DNA of 16,660 nucleotides from an uncultured Faecalibacterium sp. (lineage in GTDB: Bacteria > Bacillota > Clostridia > Oscillospirales > Ruminococcaceae): NCBI GenBank assembly GCA_900765105.1, contig CAAFQM010000071.1, positions 1-16,660 on the forward strand, read 5' to 3'. Position 1 is the first letter of the stretch. Every line of letters begins with the position of its first letter. Positions 1 through 7,460 of the stretch are shown one piece after another. The translations under genes and the position numbers were made by a program. The notes under the pieces are model-generated. The model searched no databases and was not told where the DNA came from. It was given only the letters and a program-made list of their open reading frames with translations.

Positions 1-80
1 GGATCGCAAAAGCCATTCGTGTGGTGATGCGCGCGGCTGCTGTGCGGGTCGATGAAAAGGTCCTTGTTGAGATCGACTGA
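1..80 (+). CDS. khpA: KhpA-type KH-domain RNA-binding protein, C-terminal end only
   Basis: Only the last ~26 codons are inside the window, ending in TGA at 78-80; the readable tail begins IAKAIRVVMRAAAVRV and ends VLVEID. This matches the C-terminal end of the KH domain of KhpA (YlqC), the small RNA chaperone that acts with KhpB in Gram-positive bacteria. The family is normally encoded between rpsP and rimM, and rimM does follow here, which supports the call. The start lies outside the window. A strong terminator begins 10 nt after the stop, so the upstream rpsP-khpA transcript probably ends, at least partly, here. Confidence 0.82.
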   Translation, partial: IAKAIRVVMRAAAVRVDEKVLVEID

Positions 81-89
81 GCACCCTAC

Positions 90-123
90 AGGCCCTTTGC
101 CCTTGCGGCAAGGGGCCTTTTTT
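90..123 (+). terminator. Intrinsic terminator between khpA and rimM
   Basis: A 12-bp stem (90-101 with 107-118, one T-G wobble, loop CTTGC) is followed directly by six T (118-123). The rimM Shine-Dalgarno begins only a few bases after the T-run, and there is no room for a promoter between the two. Transcription of rimM and trmD must therefore either read through this site or start upstream, so the site probably works as an attenuation point that lowers rimM-trmD expression relative to the upstream genes. Confidence 0.85.
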
Positions 124-139
124 GTTGGAGGAGAAAACA

Positions 140-676
140 ATGCAGCAATATCTGGAAGCCGGAAAAGTTGTTACCACCCACGGCGTGCGCGGCGAAATGA
201 AGCTGGAACTCTGGTGCGACGGCGTGGATTTTCTGAAGAAAGCCGGCAGACTGTACCCCTCCGCACAGGGCGGAAAAGCCTATAAGATCACCTCTATCCG
301 CCCGCAGGGGCAGATGGCGCTGCTCCAGCTGGAGGGCGTGAACGATATGGACGCCGCCCGGGCGCTGCGCGGGCAGGTGTTCTACTTTGACCGCAACGAT
401 GCCACCCTGCCTGCTGGCCGGTGGTATGTGGCCGACCTCATCGGGTGCGAAGTGCGGGATGCCGACACCGGCAAAGTGTACGGTGTTGTGACCAGCGTGG
501 ACCACCCCGGCGCGCAGGACATCTACACCGTCAAGTCCCCCAGCGGAAAAGAGTATATGTTCCCCGGGGTGGATGCGTTCCTGAAAGAGCGCAACCCGCC
601 GGAAGGGTATATTCTCGTCACGCCCATTCCGGGGCTGCTGGATGACGACTTTGACAGCGAGCGGGAGGAAGAATAA
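140..676 (+). CDS. rimM: Ribosome maturation factor RimM
   Basis: The 178-residue protein binds ribosomal protein S19 and assists late 30S head assembly in the cytoplasm. The N-terminal RimM beta-barrel opens with the signature GKVVTTHGVRGEMKL (residues ~8-22). The C-terminal PRC barrel contains YVADLIGCEV, then GAQDIYTV and the EYMFPGVDAFL segment, and closes with the usual ipGLL motif. Length is normal for the family. ATG 140 is chosen over an in-frame TTG at 122 because a good Shine-Dalgarno, GGAGGAG (127-133), sits 6 nt upstream of it. The trmD start follows one base after the stop, so the two are co-transcribed and probably translationally coupled. The acidic tail (DDDFDSEREEE) is common in the family. 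Confidence 0.95.
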   Translation: MQQYLEAGKVVTTHGVRGEMKLELWCDGVDFLKKAGRLYPSAQGGKAYKITSIRPQGQMALLQLEGVNDMDAARALRGQVFYFDRNDATLPAGRWYVADLIGCEVRDADTGKVYGVVTSVDHPGAQDIYTVKSPSGKEYMFPGVDAFLKERNPPEGYILVTPIPGLLDDDFDSEREEE

Positions 677-677
677 A

Positions 678-1913
678 ATGGGCATGCGCGTGGACATCGT
701 GACCCTGTTCCCGGAGATGTGCCAGCAGGTGCTGGATGCCAGCATCATCGGCCGGGCGGCAAAGAAGGGCTATATCGAGACACACTGCCACCAGATCCGG
801 GATTACACCCTGAACCGGCAGAAGCAGACCGATGATTACCCCTACGGCGGCGGCTGCGGCATGGTGCTGTACGCCCAGCCCATCGCGGACTGTCTGCGGG
901 CGGTGCAGAAGGAAGTGGCCGAACAGGGCCGCCCGGCACCGCACATCGTGTTTCTGACGGCAGGCGGCCAGCGCTATACGGAAGAGCACGCCAAACGGCT
1001 GGCGCAGTACGATAACCTGACGCTGGTCTGTGGTCACTACGAGGGCATCGACGAGCGGGTCATCAACGCTTTTGCGGATGAGGAGATCTCCATCGGCGAC
1101 TATATCCTCACCGGCGGCGAGCTGGCCAGCCTTGTGGTGGCGGACAGCGTGCTGCGCCTGAAGCCCGGCGTGCTGGCCGAGCAGAAGGGCTACGAGGAAG
1201 AAAGCTACTGGGACGGCCTGCTGGAATATCCCCAGTATACCCGCCCCGAAGTGTGGGAAGGCCGCGCAGTGCCGCAGGTGCTGCTGGGCGGAGACCATCA
1301 GAAGATCGATGCATGGCGCGGCGAGCAGAGCCGGGAGCGCACCCGTCTGCGCCGCCCGGAACTGTATGAACAGTGGTGCGAGAGCCACCCCATCACCGAG
1401 CTGCCCAAGTGGAAGCGGGGCGAGAATATGCGTCTTGTCAAGACCGATGAGCAGTTTGCGGCCGCTGCACGCATTTTTGTGGAGGGACGCCGCACCACCT
1501 GCGCCGAAAACTGGACCGAGGAATACTGCCAGAGCCTGAGCGAAGAGGAATATCTGCTGCAGCTGCGGCAGGAAAAGGCTGCGGGCTGGGTATGCTATCT
1601 GCACACCACGAAGGATGTGCCGGACGGGATGGTCAGCGTCAACCACAAGGTGGGGCATATCGAGCATCTCTTTGTGACGGAAAGCGCCCGGGGAAAGGGC
1701 ATCGGGCAGAAGATGCTGGATTTTGCCCGCAAAAAGCTGGAAGAACACGAGCACCCGGTGCTGAGCGTGCTGAACACCAACACCCGGGCCATTGCGCTCT
1801 ACACCCGCATGGGCTGGAAGCTGGCCGGCGGCACGGAGCTGGAATTTGACCCGGCGCAGTACCCGGCTGTGGTAAAGAAATGCGCGCTGGTGTGGATGCG
1901 GTACGAAGGCTGA
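678..1913 (+). CDS. trmD: tRNA (guanine37-N1)-methyltransferase TrmD fused to a C-terminal GNAT acetyltransferase domain
   Basis: The 411-residue protein consists of two parts. Residues 1-~248 are a complete TrmD of the SPOUT/trefoil-knot class, which methylates G37 of tRNAs with SAM and prevents +1 frameshifting. Visible motifs are RVDIVTLFPEM, YGGGCGMVL (56-64), GHYEGIDERV (119-128), the knot segment EISIGDYILTGGEL (136-149), the probable catalytic Asp156 in ADSV, and the VPQVLLGGDH..I..WR tail. Residues ~251-411 form a GNAT fold with acetyl-CoA loop ARGKGIG in a typical IEHLFVTESARGKGIGQKML context and the C-terminal ALYTRMGWK motif. TrmD alone is normally ~240-250 residues, so the extension is real and unbroken. 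ATG 678 follows GGGAGGA (662-668) at 9 nt; Met3 is an alternative start. An internal ATG at 1428 (residue 251) could start the GNAT part separately, but its Shine-Dalgarno is weak. The acetyltransferase substrate is unknown. Confidence 0.93.
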   Translation: MGMRVDIVTLFPEMCQQVLDASIIGRAAKKGYIETHCHQIRDYTLNRQKQTDDYPYGGGCGMVLYAQPIADCLRAVQKEVAEQGRPAPHIVFLTAGGQRYTEEHAKRLAQYDNLTLVCGHYEGIDERVINAFADEEISIGDYILTGGELASLVVADSVLRLKPGVLAEQKGYEEESYWDGLLEYPQYTRPEVWEGRAVPQVLLGGDHQKIDAWRGEQSRERTRLRRPELYEQWCESHPITELPKWKRGENMRLVKTDEQFAAAARIFVEGRRTTCAENWTEEYCQSLSEEEYLLQLRQEKAAGWVCYLHTTKDVPDGMVSVNHKVGHIEHLFVTESARGKGIGQKMLDFARKKLEEHEHPVLSVLNTNTRAIALYTRMGWKLAGGTELEFDPAQYPAVVKKCALVWMRYEG

Positions 1914-2218
1914 GAGGAATGTCGGAAACGGGCGGCCGAAGCCGGATGCTCTGTGTCGAAACCATACAAAATCAGCTGAGATAGGGTGCGATGGTCGAAA
2001 AAATGTTGAAAACTTTTGTACCTACCCGCCAAGCTTGAGGGATTATTTTTATTATCTTTGTATAAATAATGAAAAAAGGCCCCTCTTTCATTGGGAAAAC
2101 CGCCAAAAATGCGCCGCAGGTCTGTACAAGCGTTTCGACTTGCGCTAAAATAATCGTAACGCAACAGGCATACGATAGAATCTGTACCCAAAACGATATT
2201 AGATAGGAGCGCTTTACT
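1914..2218. other. Intergenic region between trmD and ptsH
   Basis: The 305 nt hold no convincing coding sequence. A small hairpin CGGC-cgaa-GCCG lies just after trmD without a T-run, so I see no intrinsic terminator for trmD. The middle (~2040-2075) is very AT-rich and contains a 7-bp inverted repeat AATGAAA (2068-2074) / TTTCATT (2086-2092), also without a following T-run. The last ~100 nt carry the likely ptsH promoter and leader. rplS, which usually follows trmD, is not here. Confidence 0.6.
2123..2151 (+). promoter_or_regulatory. Possible ptsH promoter
   Basis: TGTACA (2123-2128) and TAAAAT (2146-2151) are separated by 17 bp, which would put the start of transcription near 2158 and give a ~60-nt leader. 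Four of six bases match at -35 and five of six at -10. A second possible -10, TAGAAT at 2176-2181, has no good partner. This is the best pair I can find rather than a strong site. Confidence 0.38.
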
Positions 2219-2482
2219 ATGTACGTGAAAGAAGTTACCGTTGAAAATCAGGTTGGTCTGCACGCTCGTCCGGCTACCTTCTTCATTCAGAAGGCTAACG
2301 AGTTCAAGTCTTCCATCTGGGTCGAGAAGGAAGAGCGCCGCGTGAACGCAAAGAGCCTGCTGGGCGTCCTGTCTCTGGGCATCGTGGGCGGCACCACCAT
2401 CCGCATCATCGCCGATGGCGCTGATGAGCAGGCTGCTGTTGATGGCCTGATCAAGCTGGTGGAGTCTGGCTTTGCAGAGTAA
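2219..2482 (+). CDS. ptsH: Phosphocarrier protein HPr
   Basis: The 87-residue HPr passes phosphate from enzyme I to sugar-specific EIIA proteins in the cytoplasm. The active-site motif GLHARPA carries His15, and NAKSLLGVLSLG carries Ser46, the HPr-kinase target that in Firmicutes links sugar flux to CcpA catabolite repression. Both residues are present, so this is true HPr and not Crh, which lacks His15. The Shine-Dalgarno AGGAG (2205-2209) is 9 nt before ATG. Codons such as CGT and GCT are more frequent than in neighbouring genes, as expected for a highly expressed protein. It stands alone between a spacer and its own terminator; ptsI is not adjacent, which is common outside bacilli. Confidence 0.96.
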   Translation: MYVKEVTVENQVGLHARPATFFIQKANEFKSSIWVEKEERRVNAKSLLGVLSLGIVGGTTIRIIADGADEQAAVDGLIKLVESGFAE

Positions 2483-2499
2483 TTTGTACCTGTAAATTG

Positions 2500-2527
2500 A
2501 GCGGCGGGGGATCCCTGCCGCTTTTTT
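2500..2527 (+). terminator. Intrinsic terminator of ptsH
   Basis: A 10-bp GC-rich stem (2500-2509 with 2513-2522, one G-T wobble, 3-nt loop GAT) runs straight into six T (2522-2527). It lies 17 nt after the ptsH stop. No promoter is evident between it and the next gene at 2550, so the downstream pair probably depends on read-through or on a promoter I cannot see. Confidence 0.87.
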
Positions 2528-2549
2528 CATTCAGAAGGAGGGCTTTTTG

Positions 2550-2780
2550 ATGAAAAACAAACCGATGGAAAAATTTCTCGCGCTGTGTGATTCCGGCAAG
2601 CCCTGGTATGTATTTCTGGTGTTCTACGGCATCCTGCTGGCAGGCTCGGCGCTGGTGGAGCTGCTCACGGAGCAGCGTATGAAATGGTGGGTCTGGCTGA
2701 TCAATGCGGCGGGCATCCTGAGCTGTCTGTCCAATATTTTCCGCTGCCGACTGCTGCAGGAAAAGGCTGACAACGAATGA
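2550..2780 (+). CDS. Small two-helix membrane protein, function unknown
   Basis: A 76-residue protein that I do not recognise. It starts MKNKPMEKFLALCDSGKP and has two likely transmembrane helices, about residues 19-39 (WYVFLVFYGILLAG...) and 46-66 (WWVWLINAAGILSCL...), joined by a short loop with charged residues. The tail is short and charged. ATG 2550 is chosen because AAGGAGG (2536-2542) lies 7 nt upstream; an adjacent TTG at 2547 is less well spaced. Its stop codon overlaps the uvrC start (ATGA, 2777-2780), so the two genes are co-translated. The overlap ties its expression to uvrC but does not show a repair function. A real gene is supported by the Shine-Dalgarno, the overlap and the coherent hydrophobic pattern. 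Confidence 0.8.
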   Translation: MKNKPMEKFLALCDSGKPWYVFLVFYGILLAGSALVELLTEQRMKWWVWLINAAGILSCLSNIFRCRLLQEKADNE

Positions 2781-4624
2781 CCAAGGCGGAACTGTACCAG
2801 AAGGCCTGTATGCTGCCACTGCTGCCCGGGGTGTATATCATCCGGGATAAAACCGATACCATCATCTATATCGGCAAGGCAAAGCGGCTGCGCATCCGGG
2901 TGAGCCAGTATTTCCGCGAGGGCGTGCCCCACGACAACAAGGTCAGCCAGATGATCGCCCACGCCTATGCGTTCGACGTTATCGTCTGCCAGAGCGAGTT
3001 TGAAGCGCTTGTGCTGGAAGCCAGCCAGATCAAGGCACACACCCCTAAATACAACATTCTGCTCAAGGATGACAAGGGCTACAGCTATATCAGGATCACA
3101 AAAGAGCAGTGGCCCCGGCTTTCCTTTGTGCTGCAGAAAGAGGACGATGATGCTGAGTACCTCGGCCCATACACCTCCAGTTTTGCGGCCCGCCAGATGG
3201 CTGAGACGGCCATGGATGCCTTTCTGCTGCCGCGGTGCAATAAGCGCTTTCCGCAGGAGATCGGCAAAGGCCGCCCCTGCCTGAATGCTCACATCGGCAA
3301 GTGCATGGCTGTGTGCAGCGGAAAGATCAGCTGCGAAAACTACAATCAGGCGGTGAAGAGCGCTGTGCACCTGATCCGCTACGGTAAAAAGGACATTCTG
3401 AAGACGCTGAATGAGCGGATGCTGGAAGCTTCCGACCGGCTGGAATTTGAGACGGCGGCGCTGATCCGGGATCAGATCGCGGCCATCACCAAGGTGAGCG
3501 CCGGGCAGAAGGTGGTTGTGGATCCGGACGTGGAGATGGACGTGGTGGCGCTGGCGGGCACGCCCAGCAGCGTGTGCGCGGCGGTGCTGCGCTTCCGGGA
3601 GGGGCGGCTGACCGACAAGCGGGAGTTCCTGTTCCACGACACATCGGATATCGCCGCTGTGCGGGAAGAATTTCTGCCCCGGTATTATCTGGACGACGAG
3701 CAGATCCCGAAGGTCATTGCGATGGACGAACTGCCGCCGGATGCGGACGCTCTGCAGCAGGCGTTGAACGAAAAGCGTGGCAGCGAAGTGCAGCTGTATG
3801 TGCCCCAGCGGGGAGATAAAGCCCATCTGGTGGAGATGGCGCACACCAACGCCGTGGAGCGCCTTGCCCGGGAAAGCGGACGCTATGCCCGGGAGGAAAA
3901 ACTGCTGGATGAGCTGGCGCAGGTGCTGGGGCTTCCCAAGCCGCCCCGCGCCATTGAAAGCTATGATATCTCCAACTGGGGCGACGGCTCCAGCGTGTGC
4001 GGTATGGTCACCTTCAAAGATGGCAAGCCCTTCAAGGCGGGCTACCGCAAATTTAAAATGAAAACCGTGGCGGGCACCGACGACTACGCTTCGCTGGCGG
4101 AGACAGTCTCCCGCCGGGCGGCAGAGTATGAAAAGTATGCAGAACTGGCGAAAAACGGCGAACCAAGTAATAACTGGTTCGGTCAGAAGCCGGACCTGCT
4201 GCTGATGGACGGCGGCCGCGGGCAGGTGAGCGCGGCCAAAGAAGCGCTGGCAGGCACCGCCCTTGCGGATGTGCCGCTCTACGGCATGGTAAAGGACGAC
4301 CACCACCGTACCCGTGCCATCGTGGACAGCGAGGGGCGGGAGATCGCCATCAACATGAACCGGGGCACCTTTACCTTCATCACGGCCATTCAGGACGAGA
4401 CCCATCGCTTTGCCAATGCCTACCGCAAGCAGCAGATGAAGCAGAAAAGTTACTCTTCCACTCTGACCGAGATCCCGGGCATCGGCCCCAAGACGGCCAA
4501 GGCGCTGCTGGCGCAGTTCAAGAGCGTGGGTGCTGTGAAGGAAGCCACACCCGACCAGCTGGAAAACACCCCCGGCGTGGGCAAACAGACCGCACAGATC
4601 ATCTACGATTATTTTCACGCATGA
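2777..4624 (+). CDS. uvrC: Excinuclease ABC subunit C
   Basis: The 615-residue UvrC makes both incisions around UvrAB-marked DNA lesions. In order it shows: a GIY-YIG nuclease domain (LPGVYII...IIYIGKAKRL, ~16-38, with the conserved Glu near 81 in EALVLEASQIK) for the 3' cut; four cysteines (154, 168, 176, 180) in the spacing known to hold the UvrC iron-sulfur cluster; a UVR motif for UvrB binding (~207-236); an RNase-H-like endonuclease domain with Asp397 (SYDIS), Asp478 (MDGGRGQ) and His509/510 (KDDHHRTR) for the 5' cut; and a tandem helix-hairpin-helix tail (IPGIGPKTAKALL and TPGVGKQTAQII). Length is normal. The start overlaps the preceding membrane-protein gene by four bases and has only a weak Shine-Dalgarno (AAAAGG), which suggests translational coupling. 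uvrA and uvrB are not in the window. Confidence 0.97.
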   Translation: MTKAELYQKACMLPLLPGVYIIRDKTDTIIYIGKAKRLRIRVSQYFREGVPHDNKVSQMIAHAYAFDVIVCQSEFEALVLEASQIKAHTPKYNILLKDDKGYSYIRITKEQWPRLSFVLQKEDDDAEYLGPYTSSFAARQMAETAMDAFLLPRCNKRFPQEIGKGRPCLNAHIGKCMAVCSGKISCENYNQAVKSAVHLIRYGKKDILKTLNERMLEASDRLEFETAALIRDQIAAITKVSAGQKVVVDPDVEMDVVALAGTPSSVCAAVLRFREGRLTDKREFLFHDTSDIAAVREEFLPRYYLDDEQIPKVIAMDELPPDADALQQALNEKRGSEVQLYVPQRGDKAHLVEMAHTNAVERLARESGRYAREEKLLDELAQVLGLPKPPRAIESYDISNWGDGSSVCGMVTFKDGKPFKAGYRKFKMKTVAGTDDYASLAETVSRRAAEYEKYAELAKNGEPSNNWFGQKPDLLLMDGGRGQVSAAKEALAGTALADVPLYGMVKDDHHRTRAIVDSEGREIAINMNRGTFTFITAIQDETHRFANAYRKQQMKQKSYSSTLTEIPGIGPKTAKALLAQFKSVGAVKEATPDQLENTPGVGKQTAQIIYDYFHA

Positions 4625-4625
4625 A

Positions 4626-4657
4626 AAAAGAGGACGACCGGTTGGTCGTCCTCTTTT
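4626..4657. terminator. Bidirectional terminator between uvrC and the ABC transporter
   Basis: A perfect 14-bp stem (4626-4639 with 4644-4657, loop GGTT) has an A-tract on its left and a T-tract on its right. It can therefore stop uvrC transcription on the plus strand and the convergent ABC operon on the minus strand. It begins one base after the uvrC stop and lies 16 nt past the stop of the binding-protein gene. Confidence 0.92.
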
Positions 4658-4672
4658 GCGTATCTGGAAAAA

Positions 4673-5527
4673 TCAGTTCTCGGAAGAGATATCCTGACCG
4701 AAATACTTCTCGCTCAGTTCCTTCAGGGTGCCGTCGGCGCGCAGCTCATCGATGGCGGTGTTGATGGCTTCCAGCAGGGAAGCGCTGTCATCGCCCTTGC
4801 GCAGGGGGATAGCCACATGAGAAGCATCCTCGGTCTGCGCCACGATCTTGAAGTCGGCGTCCGGATGGACGTTCAGATAATCGTAGAAGGAGACGTCGGC
4901 GTTCAGGGTGGCGTCGATGCGTCCGGCGGTCAGCAGCTGGATGGTCTCCTCCAGCGTGTCGATGCCCTGCACGGTAGCACCGTAGCTCTCGGCCAGCTCC
5001 ATGTAGGTGGAAGCCAGACTGTTGGCGGTAGTCTTGCCGTTCAGGTCTTCAAAGCTCTTGATATCTTCGTTATCCTTGCGGACGGCCAGTGCAGTGTGGA
5101 TGTAGCCGTAGGGAGTGGTGAAGTCGTAGGTCTTGGAGCGCTCGTCGGTCACTTCCACGCCGTTGCACACCAGATCGATGCGTCCGGCGTCCAGACCGGC
5201 GAACAGGCTGTCCCAGTCGCTCTCGACATACTCCGGCTCCACACCCAGCTTTTCTGCGATGGCGCGGGAGACTTCCACGTCGTAGCCCACCAGTGTGTCG
5301 GACTCGTCGTGGTAGCTCCAGGGCTGCCATGCGCCTTCCAGTGCCACAACAAGCTTACCGTTGTACTTGATCGTGCCCAGCTGGTCCAGCTTGGCGGGAC
5401 CGGCAGTGGAAGAAGCCGTACCGGATGCGGCAGAAGAGCTGCCGGAATTGGAAGAACAGCCGGCCAGAGTCAGCACACCGGCGGCAGCCATCACACTCAT
5501 CAGAGAAATAAACGTTCTGCGTTTCAT
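4673..5527 (-). CDS. Amino-acid ABC transporter substrate-binding lipoprotein (cystine/FliY-like)
   Basis: A 284-residue family-3 solute-binding protein. The signal peptide MKRRTFISLMSVMAAAGVLT ends in lipobox LAGC with lipidated Cys24, followed by a Ser/Ala/Gly-rich linker (~25-45). The bilobed domain starts near residue 51 with GTIKYNGKLVVALEG, then LVGYDVEVSRAIAEKLG, the hinge-type IDLVCNGVEVTDERSKTYDFTTPY, and the C-terminal DGTLKELSEKYFGQD. The motifs resemble FliY/TcyA cystine-binding proteins most closely; other polar amino acids remain possible. It should sit on the outer face of the membrane and feed the permease and ATPase encoded upstream on the same strand. The Shine-Dalgarno AAAGGA is ~7 nt before ATG. 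It is separated from the ATPase gene by a 160-nt folded spacer, which may allow higher expression of this protein than of the membrane parts. Confidence 0.93.
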   Translation of the reverse strand: MKRRTFISLMSVMAAAGVLTLAGCSSNSGSSSAASGTASSTAGPAKLDQLGTIKYNGKLVVALEGAWQPWSYHDESDTLVGYDVEVSRAIAEKLGVEPEYVESDWDSLFAGLDAGRIDLVCNGVEVTDERSKTYDFTTPYGYIHTALAVRKDNEDIKSFEDLNGKTTANSLASTYMELAESYGATVQGIDTLEETIQLLTAGRIDATLNADVSFYDYLNVHPDADFKIVAQTEDASHVAIPLRKGDDSASLLEAINTAIDELRADGTLKELSEKYFGQDISSEN

Positions 5528-5561
5528 AGAAATATCCTTTCAGTTAAAATGTTTGTCTAGG

Positions 5562-5683
5562 CGGCCATCGGGGAGTTTCTCCGAGGACCGTCCGCTGGGG
5601 TGGGACCCTGTTGCCCGTAGGGCAATAGGGCGGGCGATGGAATGGCCCGATTCGTGTCCGAGGAGGAAGCTCCCCGATGACCG
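5562..5683. repeat. Palindromic structured intergenic element
   Basis: A 122-nt element fills most of the gap between ATPase and binding-protein genes. Its ends form a 14-bp inverted repeat with one G-U wobble (5562-5575 with 5670-5683). Inside are a hairpin with stem TTGCCC/GGGCAA flanked by CCCT/AGGG (~5607-5634), a second GC-rich hairpin to its right, and the octamer TCCGAGGA near both ends (about 5580-5587 and 5657-5664). It starts 4 nt after the ATPase stop. There is no T-run on the minus strand after the outer stem, so it is not a simple terminator. It could be a dispersed REP/MITE-like element or an mRNA-stabilising structure; both readings are inference. Confidence 0.65.
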
Positions 5684-5687
5684 TATA

Positions 5688-6488
<801 letters not shown>

Positions 6489-6506
6489 GGTTTCCACACC
6501 CCTTTC

Positions 6507-7190
6507 TTATTGGAAACCGCGGGCGTTGAGCTGGCGTTCCAGCAGCGCCTGCAGCTTGGTGATGACGGTACAGAACAGCAGATACACCACGGCCACCTCG
6601 CAGTAAATGGGCAGGAAGATGTAGGTGCGGGCGGCCACACGCTGCCCGGCCATGAACATCTCGGCTACCGTGATGTTGGATGCCAGCGAGGTATCTTTGA
6701 TCATGCCGATGAGGGAGTTGGACAGGGCGGGCACGGCAGTGCGCAGCGCCTGCGGCAGCACGATGCGGCGCATGATCTGCCACCAGCTCATGCCAACGCA
6801 GTAGCCGGCTTCCAGCTGACCCTGGGGCACGCTTTCCAGCGCACCGCGCATGGTCTCGGCGCAGTAGGCGCCTTCATTGAATGCAAAGGCGATGACGGCC
6901 GCCGGAAAGGCGTCCAGCATGATGCCAACGCTGGGCAGGCCGTAGAAGATGATGAACAGCTGCACCAGAAGCGGCGTGCCGCGGATGACCCAGATGTAGA
7001 ACCGGGCGATCTGCCGCAGTACCGGTATGTTGGCGTACTGCACCAGCGCCACCACCACGGCAATGATCATGGCGAAAAAGAAAGAGATGACCGTCAGCGG
7101 GATGGTCATGGTCAGGCCGGACATCAGGATGCGAGGCAGCGCCTCGGCCAGTACGCTGACGGTGCGGTTGGATAAAAGTGCTTCAAACAT
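6507..7190 (-). CDS. Amino-acid ABC transporter permease
   Basis: A 227-residue HisM/GlnP-type inner-membrane permease. About five hydrophobic segments are visible (roughly 24-50, 63-90, 95-108, 150-165 and 188-212). The EAA loop that contacts the ATPase is EAGYCVGMSWWQIMRRIVLPQ-like at 127-147, and the family motif WVIRGTPLLVQLFIIFYGLP spans 67-86. It is first in the minus-strand operon, upstream of its ATPase and binding protein. The Shine-Dalgarno GAGGG lies ~8 nt before ATG 7190. The composition matches cystine-type systems (YecS/TcyB), in agreement with the binding protein, but the substrate cannot be proven from sequence. Confidence 0.94.
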   Translation of the reverse strand: MFEALLSNRTVSVLAEALPRILMSGLTMTIPLTVISFFFAMIIAVVVALVQYANIPVLRQIARFYIWVIRGTPLLVQLFIIFYGLPSVGIMLDAFPAAVIAFAFNEGAYCAETMRGALESVPQGQLEAGYCVGMSWWQIMRRIVLPQALRTAVPALSNSLIGMIKDTSLASNITVAEMFMAGQRVAARTYIFLPIYCEVAVVYLLFCTVITKLQALLERQLNARGFQ

Positions 7191-7258
7191 GGATGGCCCT
7201 CGGAAAAATCGTTCAGAATACTCTCAAACCAATGAATAACGTGGGTTACGGAGAATAC

Positions 7259-7289
7259 AGTATAAACCTTGAAGTATGGTTCAAGTCAA
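7259..7289 (-). promoter_or_regulatory. Palindrome overlapping a possible proximal promoter of the ABC operon
   Basis: A perfect inverted repeat CTTGAA-N6-TTCAAG (7268-7285) is nested in a wider CCTTGA/TCAAGG pair (7267-7272 with 7286-7291). Read on the minus strand it overlaps the -35 end and fills most of the spacer between TTGACT (7289-7284) and TATACT (7264-7259). The 19-bp spacer is long, so this promoter would be weak or activator dependent. The palindrome could be an operator or an RNA hairpin in the leader of the distal promoter's transcript. Confidence 0.45.
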
Positions 7290-7326
7290 GGCTTTTTGCC
7301 AAAATTCCTACAAAACCTACCAAAAT

Positions 7327-7355
7327 ACTATAACATGAATCGGGGCAGAGTGCAA
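7327..7355 (-). promoter_or_regulatory. Likely promoter of the ABC transporter operon
   Basis: On the minus strand TTGCAC (7355-7350) and TATAGT (7332-7327) are exactly 17 bp apart; four of six and five of six bases match consensus. Transcription would start near 7320, leaving a ~130-nt leader before the permease ATG. That leader includes the CTTGAA-N6-TTCAAG palindrome. Confidence 0.6.
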
Positions 7356-7431
7356 ACAGTTTATGGAAAACGCGAGAACTCCACAAAAAGTGCCAGTAAC
7401 AGGTACTAACTTTGTGCAATGAGCCAACCGG

Positions 7432-7460
7432 TTGACGGCGCACCGGCTTTCGTGTACAAT
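7432..7460 (+). promoter_or_regulatory. Promoter of gpsA
   Basis: TTGACG (7432-7437) and TACAAT (7455-7460) have a 17-bp spacer; each hexamer matches consensus in five of six positions. The predicted start is near 7467, which gives a leader of about 87 nt before the GTG start of gpsA. The rest of the 363-nt divergent region between the ABC operon and gpsA shows no gene. Confidence 0.75.

Noticed and set aside
2061..2066. TATAAA in the trmD-ptsH spacer as a -10 box
   Set aside because: The only upstream partner, TTGAGG at 2035-2040, is 20 bp away, too far for a normal sigma-A promoter.
2624..4618. Long minus-strand open frame opposite uvrC
   Set aside because: The plus strand encodes a complete UvrC with all catalytic motifs; the mirror frame has no recognisable domain or ribosome-binding site.
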